Below, piece by piece: positions 52,163 to 60,739 of a stretch of DNA of 64,000 nucleotides. Position 1 is the stretch's first letter, and the number at the start of each line of letters is the position of its first letter. Below the pieces are notes generated by a model. The model was not told the origin of the DNA, did no database searches, and saw nothing but the letters and a program-made list of their open reading frames with translations. The DNA comes from Treponema sp. (GTDB lineage Bacteria > Spirochaetota > Spirochaetia > Treponematales > Treponemataceae), in contig JAFZLA010000066.1 in assembly GCA_017551705.1 (NCBI GenBank), forward strand, positions 1 through 64,000, written 5' to 3'. The translations under genes and the position numbers were made by a program.

Positions 52163-55100
52163 TTAGAACACGTTGGCTCTCAAGCCAAACGAATACTGGA
52201 ACACAACTCTGGCTATATCCACGCCCGTCGTGTCCGACGGGATGAACCACAATTGGAATTCTGTATAAGCGCTTATAGTCTTAAACGCCTTCCATTTTGC
52301 AAAGTGCATTCTTGGGAACTCAATCTGCGCGATTATGGCGCTCAACATCTGTCCGCTGCCTGACGCGCTTTCGTTAAAGTACTTAAAGCTGGCGCCCACC
52401 GCAAAGTTGGCGCTAAGCCAGTCCCAGTCGTGGCCGAACATCCATCCAAACGGAAGGTTGGCCACGTTGGCGATAATCTTAAATCCAAGAACCGCGTTTC
52501 CACCATAGCGCATCTGGCTTCCAGGCTTGAATATGTCGCGCTGCTGCTGGGTAAACTGGCCCCAGCTAAACTGCAAGCGGACGTTGTCGTCAAAGAATGT
52601 AAGTCCCAAGCCAATGTCGAACAATGTCGCTCCCCAGAAGCTTGTGTCAATGTACAAGCCCTGGATGAACTTTGGAACTCCGTAGCTGTTCTTGTCGCCC
52701 TTGCGCAAGGCAAGCTCGACGCTGCTAAGGCCAACGTCATCTGTGCTCAATCCGCTAAAGGTCAAGTTTTGGTTGTAGCGGCCGCCAACGCCAGGCGCGA
52801 TGACGCGCACAATCGGCGCGGTCTTGTCTATCTGGACGATGCAGCGAGTTACGGCGATTTCGCCGTTGGCCATCTTTGCCCTTATCAACAAGAAGTGGTA
52901 GCCTTCGGCCAAGTCGTCGTTTTCGATTCTGTACGACCACTTGGGCTTTTTGCTGATTTGAGTGAACGTTCTTCCGTTGTTAAAGCTTATCTCAACGCTT
53001 TGCACTTTGCGCAGCGAGAGGTCTTCCTTTAAGTCCTTTCCGCCTTTTTTCTTGGAGGCGATTTCTTCCGCCTCGCTGATTGAGTAGCCGGCCGTTCCCT
53101 TGATTGTGGGGCGGTCGTAGGCAAAGTCGCCGTAGTCAAAGTTGTCGATTCTAACCCAAGGTCCGTAGGCGTTGTAGTCAACAGTCTGCTTGATTGAATC
53201 GATTGTTGCTCCGCCTTCCAAAGTGGCGCGCACATAATATGTGTGCAAGCCTTCTTCAAACTGCGCCTCTTCTATCGGGAACTTGTAGTAGTTGGTCACG
53301 CTGGGAACAGTCTCGGCGATGTTTTTGTCGTCAACATACAAGTTAAGTTTTTCAACTTTGCGCTCCGCGCGAACAGAACCAACAATCGTAAAGGCTCCCT
53401 GCTTGCGCTCGCCGTTAAGCGGATAGTAGATGTCAACGTTGGCGGCCGCGATTCTCTTGTCCAAGGTTACGTTGCGGCTTACGCTGGTTTGGTTGCCGGC
53501 CGCGTCGATGCCCGTAAGCTTTACGTTGTACAAGCCGTTCTCAAGCGGCGTCATGTCAATCGTCTCGGTGATGACGCGGTCAACGCTCATCTTTCTGTTG
53601 CGGAACGACGACGGAACGCCGCGGCCTTCCAAGCTTGTGATTGTAAGCGAAAGTTCTTCAAGACTGATGTTGTCCAATGTAAATCCAGAGAAGAACAAGG
53701 GGCCGCTGGTCTGAGAGTCGTCAAGCGGCAACTCCAAGTTGATTTCGGGCTTGGTGTTGTCCGTGTTGATTTGAGAAGAATACAATGAAGTTATGTCGTA
53801 GTTGTCGGTGGTGCGGATAAACACTACGTGCGTTCCGTCAAGCAATACGCGCGTGTCAAAAGTGTATGTCCAGCTTGTCGTTCCTTCGGCCAAGTTGTAG
53901 CTGTTGCCGTTGTCCAAAGAAACTTCGACGCTCTTGATTCCGTTCTTGTCGCTGGCGGTTCCCTTTAACGACACAATTCCCTTTTGCGTCGTTGTGATGT
54001 CGGGAGCGGTCATTTGGCAAACAGGCTCGGCAAGCGACACGCGGAACTTTTGCTCCACCGTGCGGCCGCGGACTCCGTTGATGTCCATGGCGTACATATA
54101 AACTGTGTGCTCGTTGTCCGTCATCTCGCTAAGCGGAACGTCAATCTTAAAGCTGTAGCTAAAATCGTTTGAAGCTCTTTTGAACGGACCACTGTCAATT
54201 CTGTAGGCAACGGCGCAAGGGCCGTCGTCGTCAAGGACTACGCCAGAAATGGTGAAGTCCTTTGTGATTACTTGGTTTTCAAACGGAAGCTGAATTTGAA
54301 CCACCGGCAAGTCGCTTTCGCGGTCAACCTTAAATTCAAATTCTTCAATCTTAGTTTCGTTTCCGGCCGCGTCGGTAACGATGAACGACATTGTTTGGTC
54401 CAAAGCCAAGTCGTCGTCGCCCACGATTGTGTGCGGCATCACCGTCAACGGAATGGGGCTTCTTCTAACGCCGGCGCGTCCGTCGCGCGACGTCGGAGAG
54501 CCGTATTCGGTCTTGGCCAAAGCGCCGTTGTCGCTTGTCAAAATGGCGATTGTGTTGATGCCGTTCAAAACCGCTTCGGCTTCGGGAACTATGATTTGCG
54601 CTTCGGGCGGCGTGATGTCTTTGCAAACGGCAGTTCTATAATAGCTTATCAAGCCCGAGGTGTTCTTGGCGCGTATGTCAAGCGGAATCAAGCCTTCCTC
54701 GCGCTCGGTCAAATTGATGTCAGTGTAAATGTTTACGTTTTGGGCGCCGGTTCTAAACGGAATCGGGCTCCAGTTTTCGCCGTTGTCAATTGAATATTCA
54801 AGCAAGACAACGCCAGCAGGATCCGCCACCGTTCCCTGCAAGCGGAGAGAATTCTTTACCCAAGCGAATCCTTCGGGAGTCTTTATGTCAAAGGCCGGTC
54901 CGTCTTCGCTGACAACCAAGTTAATGGCGGGGCTTGTGTAGCTCTTTCCGTTGGCGTCAACCGCGCGGATTTGAACTCCCCTAAAGTTTCCGCCGTTGTC
55001 GCAAGTCAATGTAACGGCGTTTCCGTCAACGCTGGCGCTCATGCCGGCCAAGCCGCCGACTACGCTGGCAGTGATTGGGACAGGAGCGTTTACATAGGCG

Positions 55101-57316
55101 GTCAAAGTTTTGTGGGGCAAAACGTAAGCGTTAAACTCTTCGCTGTAATATGTGTCGCCGTTTGTGGCCCAATAAATTTTCTTGTTGTCTTCGATGTCGT
55201 CGGCGTCGTGTTCGCGCGCCAACAAAATTTGTCCGCCAAATTTCTTTGAGTAGTCTTTTCCAATCGCCACAGTGATTTCGATATTAGTGGCGCGCGCGGG
55301 CATTGCGACCATGTTGATCACGGCGCGCTGGGCCGGCTCTCCCTTTGTCGGACGGGTCACAACGGCCTTTCCTTCGTAGCTTTCTTTTTCGCCGTCTCTT
55401 GTCGCTCCCCAAATTTTGTAAGAGACAATCGGAACTTCCATCGACTGAATGTCAAGAACCATTTGAACTGGAGCGCTTTTTGGATCCTTGTCCATTATCA
55501 AGCGCATTCCGTTGGCGTATTCCATTCCGCCAACGCTTTCGATTTTCGCCGTAAGGCGCTCGTCTTCTATTGTCGGGTCAATTTGGAAATTTGGATCGGC
55601 CTTTATGTCGGTAAGGTTTGAAACATAAACGCAAGTCGAGTATTCCGCCTCGCGTCCAAGCGTGTCGGCAACATGGAACTTTAGCTCCACCACTCCCCAA
55701 GGAAGCGCGCTGATTGGAATCGAAAAGAGTTTCTTGGTTTCTTTTTCGCTCACTGTAACTTGCTTGGGCTCGGCCTTGCTTCCGGCCTTTCCAAAACTGA
55801 ACCAAGCCTGGGCAAAGCCGGCGGTCGTTCCAGCTTCAATCTCTATATTTCCGCCCTGCTCTGGACTGATTTCCTTTCCAAAAGGCAGCGGACCCGCGCC
55901 CGCGCCTCCAGAAATTTTCGGCTCGTTAAAATAAGGCTTTTCGCCTGTGGTCTTAAACTCAACTGTTGTGGCGGGTCCTTCGACGTCGTAAATGTCGATC
56001 GCGCTCACGCTGACCTTGTGCGTTCCGCCGCCCAAAGATTTTGTCTCTATCAAGCTCTTGTAGAAAACGCTCTGAGTTTCAATCACGCCAAGTTCGCTTC
56101 CGTCCAAAACTACGCGCACGGCCTTGACGTTGTCGTCGTCGGTCGCCAAGCCGCGAACAAACATGTCTTCGGGCTTGCCGTAGTTGGCGCCGTTTTGCGG
56201 CCAGTCAATCTTTACAATAGGCTTGTCAGCGTTGGGGTCAACCGTAACATTTTTTGTGGCCACGCTCACGTTGCCCGCTGTGTCCACGGCGGTAATGGTA
56301 AACTTGCCGTTCTTGTTGCCCTTGGCGTCGGGGAACTCAACTACCCAATAAGGGTTTCCCGCGATGATTTCAAAGTCGCCCTTCTTGCCGTTGTATTCCC
56401 ATGTCATAGACTTAAGGCCTACAATGTCGTTGGCGGAGCCGGCCGCGGCAAACGCTCCCTTTACAGGAACTTTTTCTTGCGGAAAGGCGATGTTGATTTT
56501 TGGCTTTGTGTTGTCAACAAAAAGCAAGAATGGATAAAAGCCGATCGAGCCTTGGCTGTCGTGGGCAAAGAACCACATAACCGCCGGACCGTCGGGCATC
56601 TTTTTTGTGTCCAAGTTAAAGCTGAACGTCGCGTTGGGAGACTTCTTTTCGTGCTTGAGGCTGATGTTCTCAAAGTTAGCGCCTTCGTCAACCGAAAAGT
56701 CCATCGCGGTGACTCCGTTTCCGTCTTCTACCGTTCCCTCAAAGTGAATGGTTCCGCTGACCAAAGTTCCCATCGTAAAATTCTTGACTTCGGTCAAAGG
56801 CTCCTTGCGGTCAAGGCACCAAGTGTTCTTTACCGAAGCGCCTCGAACTCCGTTGATGTCGACGCCGTACGCTTCGATTGTGTGGTTGCCTTCTTCCAAA
56901 TTGCTGGTGTCCACAAAGTACGACCAGAATTCTTTTCCTTTGGCGCGGACTGGCTCCGCTCCGTCAAGAATCAATTCTACGTAATCAACGGCGTCGTCGT
57001 CTATACAAGTTCCAACTATATTGAGGTTTCCAGGCACGCGGAGATTGGGCTCGGGGTTTGTGATTCCGATAATGGGCAAATCGGATTTGGGGTCGATGTA
57101 AATGTTAAAGGGGCCGCCAAAGGTGGTGTTTCCGCCCTTGTCTTTTGCAGTAACGATAACGTTGTACTTGCCCTTTTTGTTGTTGATGTCAAAAGTCTCT
57201 TGCCAGCTGTTCATGTTCTCAACAGCCCGCTCGGTGACGTCGCGCGCCGACAAATTTGCCGCGGCGGCGCCCAAGAGAAGAATTGCGACTCCGATTTTAA
57301 TCAATCTTTTTTTCAT
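52163..57316 (-). CDS. Ig-repeat protein with C-terminal outer-membrane barrel
   Basis: About 1,717 residues. Signal peptide (MKKRLIKIGVAILLLGAAAANLSA, shown here only as residues 1-24, cleavage before RD), then about 11 Ig-like modules, each opening with a PxVxIxxP strand (for example IIGITNPEPNLRV, VVQIQLPFENQVI, PEINLELPLDDSQ). The last 230 residues are alternating amphipathic strands with Trp and Tyr (FDIGLGLTFFDD, VRLQFSWGQF, VVFQYSFGLRANVF) ending in Phe, the usual barrel-export signal. So it is probably an outer-membrane protein presenting an Ig stalk. Start is uncertain: ATGs at 57388 and 57379 follow a GGAG site near the predicted transcript 5' end, but the signal peptide fits 57316, which lacks a ribosome site. 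First gene of the operon. Confidence 0.75.
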   Translation of the reverse strand: MKKRLIKIGVAILLLGAAAANLSARDVTERAVENMNSWQETFDINNKKGKYNVIVTAKDKGGNTTFGGPFNIYIDPKSDLPIIGITNPEPNLRVPGNLNIVGTCIDDDAVDYVELILDGAEPVRAKGKEFWSYFVDTSNLEEGNHTIEAYGVDINGVRGASVKNTWCLDRKEPLTEVKNFTMGTLVSGTIHFEGTVEDGNGVTAMDFSVDEGANFENISLKHEKKSPNATFSFNLDTKKMPDGPAVMWFFAHDSQGSIGFYPFLLFVDNTKPKINIAFPQEKVPVKGAFAAAGSANDIVGLKSMTWEYNGKKGDFEIIAGNPYWVVEFPDAKGNKNGKFTITAVDTAGNVSVATKNVTVDPNADKPIVKIDWPQNGANYGKPEDMFVRGLATDDDNVKAVRVVLDGSELGVIETQSVFYKSLIETKSLGGGTHKVSVSAIDIYDVEGPATTVEFKTTGEKPYFNEPKISGGAGAGPLPFGKEISPEQGGNIEIEAGTTAGFAQAWFSFGKAGSKAEPKQVTVSEKETKKLFSIPISALPWGVVELKFHVADTLGREAEYSTCVYVSNLTDIKADPNFQIDPTIEDERLTAKIESVGGMEYANGMRLIMDKDPKSAPVQMVLDIQSMEVPIVSYKIWGATRDGEKESYEGKAVVTRPTKGEPAQRAVINMVAMPARATNIEITVAIGKDYSKKFGGQILLAREHDADDIEDNKKIYWATNGDTYYSEEFNAYVLPHKTLTAYVNAPVPITASVVGGLAGMSASVDGNAVTLTCDNGGNFRGVQIRAVDANGKSYTSPAINLVVSEDGPAFDIKTPEGFAWVKNSLRLQGTVADPAGVVLLEYSIDNGENWSPIPFRTGAQNVNIYTDINLTEREEGLIPLDIRAKNTSGLISYYRTAVCKDITPPEAQIIVPEAEAVLNGINTIAILTSDNGALAKTEYGSPTSRDGRAGVRRSPIPLTVMPHTIVGDDDLALDQTMSFIVTDAAGNETKIEEFEFKVDRESDLPVVQIQLPFENQVITKDFTISGVVLDDDGPCAVAYRIDSGPFKRASNDFSYSFKIDVPLSEMTDNEHTVYMYAMDINGVRGRTVEQKFRVSLAEPVCQMTAPDITTTQKGIVSLKGTASDKNGIKSVEVSLDNGNSYNLAEGTTSWTYTFDTRVLLDGTHVVFIRTTDNYDITSLYSSQINTDNTKPEINLELPLDDSQTSGPLFFSGFTLDNISLEELSLTITSLEGRGVPSSFRNRKMSVDRVITETIDMTPLENGLYNVKLTGIDAAGNQTSVSRNVTLDKRIAAANVDIYYPLNGERKQGAFTIVGSVRAERKVEKLNLYVDDKNIAETVPSVTNYYKFPIEEAQFEEGLHTYYVRATLEGGATIDSIKQTVDYNAYGPWVRIDNFDYGDFAYDRPTIKGTAGYSISEAEEIASKKKGGKDLKEDLSLRKVQSVEISFNNGRTFTQISKKPKWSYRIENDDLAEGYHFLLIRAKMANGEIAVTRCIVQIDKTAPIVRVIAPGVGGRYNQNLTFSGLSTDDVGLSSVELALRKGDKNSYGVPKFIQGLYIDTSFWGATLFDIGLGLTFFDDNVRLQFSWGQFTQQQRDIFKPGSQMRYGGNAVLGFKIIANVANLPFGWMFGHDWDWLSANFAVGASFKYFNESASGSGQMLSAIIAQIEFPRMHFAKWKAFKTISAYTEFQLWFIPSDTTGVDIARVVFQYSFGLRANVF

Positions 57317-57399
57317 AATTTTGCCCATTTGCAATAGATGCCGCCCGCGGTTTTCCTCCCAAAAGCCACTAAGCGCCATTATGCCCATTCTCCAATATA

Positions 57400-57428
57400 A
57401 TTATTAGACATTTTTGAGATTTTGTCAA
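57400..57428 (-). promoter_or_regulatory. Promoter of the giant-protein operon
   Basis: Minus strand: TTGACA (57428-57423), 17 bp, AATAAT (57405-57400), five of six matches at the -10. Start near 57393. GGAG (57393-57390) lies at the very 5' end. No internal promoter was seen in the 13- and 15-bp gaps between the three giant genes. The stretch 57429-57536 holds nothing else that I recognise. Confidence 0.75.
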
Positions 57429-57536
57429 ACAAATTCGCTAAAAATTTGCGCAAAATACCCTTTCCCACGTTATATATCGGAGTAAATTGAGAATTTCATT
57501 AAATGTTTGTTAGATTTGGAGTTTTGGGAGGGTTTT

Positions 57537-58886
57537 TTAGCCCTCAAAGACTTCGCAGCCCCGTTTTCCCTTTTCTTTTACGGCGTAAAGGGCCTTGTCG
57601 GCCTTGTCGTAAAGGTCTTGGCTAAAGCCATCCGGGCTAAAGGCCACGCCGACGCTTACGCTGACGTTCTTTTCCTCCAGCTGGCTCAAGCGCTCATTTA
57701 TGGAAGAAATCTTTCGCTTTATTGATTCGGCTCCATAGCTTTCGCAGCCGGGCAAAATGGCCGCAAACTCGTCGCCGCCAACTCGCGCCATGTAATCGCC
57801 CTCTCTAAAGGTGTCCTTAAGCGCGTTTGCCAAGGCCTTTAGGGCGTTGTCGCCGCCAATGTGGCCGTATGTGTCGTTTATGCCCTTAAAGTTGTCCATG
57901 TCTATAAGCAAAAGCGCGATTTTTTGCTTTTTTTCGGCGCTGGTCTGGCAAATCTGGTCAAAGGCGCGGCGGTTCAAGATGCCTGTAAGCGCGTCGTACT
58001 CCGCCTTTTTGAGCAGGGATTTTTCGTTTTGGGCCTTGATGTCGTAAATTTCGTTGTAGCTTTCGGCCAAGCTCTTGAATTCGAGCGAGCCGATGACCTT
58101 AAGCTTTTCGTCCTTTTTGATTGAGACTCTAAACTGACTAAGCGGAATCATTACCAAATAGCCAAGGGCGACAAAAATAAGAATGGTCACCATCAGCAAT
58201 ACAAGGAACAAAACGCGCAGGCGGGCGATGTTTTGGCCAAGCTCGTCGGCGTTGACGTTAAGGTCGCGCTTTATTTGCTGCGAAATGGCCGCCACAGTCA
58301 ACTCGCAGTTGGCGTTTATTCGCAATTTGTAAATCAAGTAGCCGTCTCCAAACAAGTTGTTAACCGCTTTTTCTTGCATTTTTTCTTTGGAACTGTTTTT
58401 GTCCATCTCGGCAAGCGGAATTTGAGCAAGCCTGGCAGGAATCCCTTTGGTTCCGTCGATCTCGCAAACAAGGCGCATGGCGTACATTTCCATTTCCATA
58501 AGCCCTCGCGCCTGCTCGATGGCGATTCTAAGGCGCTGCATCGCAAGGTCTTCCTTTGAGCAAACGCTCTCAATTTCGTCAAGGGCGCGGGCCTCGCGCT
58601 GGGTCAACTCGACTTCTTTTATGTAGGCGTCAAGATATTCGGGCTTGCGGGTCACCACAAAGAGGCGCGCCTGGTCGGTCAAATAATTGGCCGCCTCCTT
58701 TATTTTTTGCGAGCTTTGCTGACAAATTATATATTTGTCCATAGCCTCGTTTACAGCGTCAAAGCGGTTTTTAACGTTGTTGGAAATCAAGAGAATAAAA
58801 CAAAAAACAAGGGCGGTAAGAACTATAAAAAATAAATTTACGAGGCTTATTCTTATTCCGTGGCTTTTGTTTTGTTTCGTTTTCAT
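57537..58886 (-). CDS. Membrane diguanylate cyclase with periplasmic sensor
   Basis: A 449-residue protein: membrane helix (about 14-36), periplasmic helical bundle (about 37-222), second membrane helix (about 223-247), cytoplasmic linker and GGDEF domain (about 285-449). The active site reads GGDEF and is intact. REGD five residues before it is an intact RxxD inhibitory site, so product feedback is expected. It makes c-di-GMP from GTP. Its ATG overlaps the stop of the TRAP-type binding lipoprotein (ATGA, 58883-58886), which strongly suggests that the lipoprotein is the ligand sensor for this enzyme. No EAL domain. No clear terminator follows. Confidence 0.9.
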   Translation of the reverse strand: MKTKQNKSHGIRISLVNLFFIVLTALVFCFILLISNNVKNRFDAVNEAMDKYIICQQSSQKIKEAANYLTDQARLFVVTRKPEYLDAYIKEVELTQREARALDEIESVCSKEDLAMQRLRIAIEQARGLMEMEMYAMRLVCEIDGTKGIPARLAQIPLAEMDKNSSKEKMQEKAVNNLFGDGYLIYKLRINANCELTVAAISQQIKRDLNVNADELGQNIARLRVLFLVLLMVTILIFVALGYLVMIPLSQFRVSIKKDEKLKVIGSLEFKSLAESYNEIYDIKAQNEKSLLKKAEYDALTGILNRRAFDQICQTSAEKKQKIALLLIDMDNFKGINDTYGHIGGDNALKALANALKDTFREGDYMARVGGDEFAAILPGCESYGAESIKRKISSINERLSQLEEKNVSVSVGVAFSPDGFSQDLYDKADKALYAVKEKGKRGCEVFEG

Positions 58887-59887
58887 TCAGCTAATTCAAG
58901 AATTTTTTTATACAAATCAGGGTCCACAGAAGAACTCTGTTCAATGACATTGGAGCAGGCGGCTTGCCAAGGCCTAATGTCCTTGACCTCAGTGATTGTG
59001 GCGCCGACTTTGACCAATTCGGCCTTGACCCTGTCCTCTTCCTTTGCCGAAAGCTCGCGGCAAAATTCGCTGGCGTATTTTCCGGCCTCAAGCAAAATGT
59101 TTTGCTGGCGCTCGCTCAGCGAATTCCACGCGTCCATCGTGATTACAGTTTCCATCACTCCAAGCGTGTGGCCGTCCAAAATCATATAGGGCGCAACCTC
59201 GTAAAAATGGTTGGCCAAATAATTGGCTATGGGCTGCTCTGCCACGCTTATAACGCCGGTTTGAAGCTTGGCGTAAAGGTCGGCGTAGTTTACGGGAACG
59301 CTCTCGGCGCCAAAGGCAGCAATCATTCCCTGCATGGCGTTGTCGTTCGTTCCGCGAACTTTAAGTCCGTTAAAGTCTTGGACTTTTTCGATTTTTGTTT
59401 TTGAAAAAAAGTTTCTGAATCCCTCTTCTCCGTAAAAAAGTCCCTTGACGCCCAAGCCAACTTCGACAGGCTCGTTCAAAATCTTTTTTCCCGTCTCGGA
59501 GAGCGCGAAATTCCAAAAGTGCTCTTTGTTTGAAAATGTGTACGGAATGCCCAAAAGCGACGACTTTCTGCAGCCGTAAGTGGCCATGTTCACGGCCGAC
59601 ATTCTGTGGATTTGAATCGTGCTGCCCGGCTTCATCATCAAGTCCATGACCGATTCAACGTCGCCCAAAATGCCCGAGCACTGCAAGTCTATTTTTATCT
59701 TTCCGCCGCTAAGCTCTTCAACCTTGCACTTAAAGGCTTGGTCCATCTGGCCCGCGATGGTCTCGGCGGGATTGACTTCCGCCATAACAAGAGTAATTTC
59801 TTTTCCGGAGTCTTCCTTGGGTTTGCATGAAACAAGCGCCGTTCCCAAAACGGCCGCCACCAAAGCTATAAAAGCAAACTTGCGCAT
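58883..59887 (-). CDS. TRAP-type (DctP) solute-binding lipoprotein
   Basis: A 334-residue periplasmic binding protein: signal peptide with TALVSC (Cys21, so lipid-anchored), then the DctP fold. The GLKVRGTNDNAMQGMIAAFGAESVPV region (about 185-210; shown in part) holds the Arg that in DctP proteins clamps the carboxylate of the ligand, and LQTGVISVAEQP is the family hallmark. No DctQ or DctM permease genes are present; the next gene, coupled by an ATGA overlap, is a diguanylate cyclase. A sensing role rather than transport is therefore likely, with an organic acid as probable ligand. A perfect consensus promoter drives the pair. Confidence 0.85.
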   Translation of the reverse strand: MRKFAFIALVAAVLGTALVSCKPKEDSGKEITLVMAEVNPAETIAGQMDQAFKCKVEELSGGKIKIDLQCSGILGDVESVMDLMMKPGSTIQIHRMSAVNMATYGCRKSSLLGIPYTFSNKEHFWNFALSETGKKILNEPVEVGLGVKGLFYGEEGFRNFFSKTKIEKVQDFNGLKVRGTNDNAMQGMIAAFGAESVPVNYADLYAKLQTGVISVAEQPIANYLANHFYEVAPYMILDGHTLGVMETVITMDAWNSLSERQQNILLEAGKYASEFCRELSAKEEDRVKAELVKVGATITEVKDIRPWQAACSNVIEQSSSVDPDLYKKILELAE

Positions 59888-59925
59888 AAACGCCCCATAT
59901 CCCCATATATAGTATAATTCTATAA

Positions 59926-59954
59926 ATTATAACTTAATATTGAAATTCTGTCAA
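59926..59954 (-). promoter_or_regulatory. Perfect-consensus promoter of the binding protein-cyclase pair
   Basis: Minus strand: TTGACA (59954-59949), 17 bp, TATAAT (59931-59926). Start near 59919, leader about 32 nt with a GGGG tract before the ATG. Matching the sigma-70 consensus exactly suggests strong, housekeeping-type expression. Confidence 0.85.
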
Positions 59955-59983
59955 ATTCTTTCCCAAAACAATCTAAATTGTTG

Positions 59984-59989
59984 TATAAT
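59984..59989 (+). promoter_or_regulatory. -10 box close to the sirtuin start
   Basis: TATAAT nine bases before the ATG at 59999; the start near 59996 would leave a leader of about 3 nt. No good -35 is visible. Confidence 0.45.
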
Positions 59990-59998
59990 AATATGAGT

Positions 59999-60739
59999 AT
60001 GGAAAACAAAATTGAAGAGTTGCAAAAAATCATCGACGATTCCAGCAAAATCGTCTTTTTTGGCGGCGCTGGCGTATCCACCGAAAGCGGAATCCCAGAC
60101 TTTAGAAGCCAGGACGGCCTTTACAGCCAACAATGGAAGTATCCGCCCGAGACCATAATCAGCCGCTCCTTCTTTGACTCCGACCCCAAGGAGTTTTACC
60201 GCTTTTACCGCGAAAAGCTCATCATAAAGGGCGTCCAACCCAACGCGGCCCACTACAAACTGGCCGAACTGGAAAAAGCCGGAAAGCTTTTGGCCGTAGT
60301 CACCCAAAACATAGACGGCTTGCACCAGGCCGCCGGCAGCCAAAAAATCTACGAATTGCACGGCTCCACCCTGCGCAATTTTTGCATGGAATGCGGCGCT
60401 CCTTACGACATAGACTTTATCGCAAATTCGGCCGGCTCGCCCGACACCCTCCCCCGCTGCACCAAATGCGGCGGCCTTGTAAAGCCCGATGTTGTCCTCT
60501 ACGAAGAAGGCCTTGACGACAATGTAATCAACGGGGCCGTCCAAGCAATCGCCGCCGCCGACACCCTTATAATCGGCGGAACTTCGCTTGTGGTCTATCC
60601 GGCCGCCGGCCTTATCAATTACTTTAATGGAAATAAAATTGTATTGATAAACAAGTCCGAGACCGCCGCCGACAGCAAGGCCGACTTGGTCATTCACGAT
60701 TCAATCGGAAAGGTTTTTGGAGCGATAAAAGTCAACTAA
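59999..60739 (+). CDS. cobB: NAD-dependent protein deacylase, sirtuin
   Basis: A 246-residue Sir2-family enzyme removing acyl groups from protein lysines with NAD. Visible: GAGVSTESGIPDFR (23-36), TQNIDGLH (102-109), catalytic His121, the zinc cysteines C129, C132, C154 and C157, and GTSLVVYPA (194-202). Start at 59999 is preferred because the TATAAT at 59984-59989 places the transcript start just before it; ATG 59993 and TTG 59978 are alternatives. The stop overlaps the stop of the convergent LacI gene (CTAA, 60736-60739). Confidence 0.93.
   Translation: MENKIEELQKIIDDSSKIVFFGGAGVSTESGIPDFRSQDGLYSQQWKYPPETIISRSFFDSDPKEFYRFYREKLIIKGVQPNAAHYKLAELEKAGKLLAVVTQNIDGLHQAAGSQKIYELHGSTLRNFCMECGAPYDIDFIANSAGSPDTLPRCTKCGGLVKPDVVLYEEGLDDNVINGAVQAIAAADTLIIGGTSLVVYPAAGLINYFNGNKIVLINKSETAADSKADLVIHDSIGKVFGAIKVN

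Noticed and set aside
55760-57337. A 525-codon open frame on the plus strand
   Set aside because: It is antisense to the Ig-barrel gene, has no plausible promoter or ribosome site, and its composition is the complement of that gene.
57429-57536. A small gene or RNA between the cyclase and giant-protein genes
   Set aside because: Only an AT-rich stretch and the operon promoter; no start signal, stable hairpin or open frame of note.
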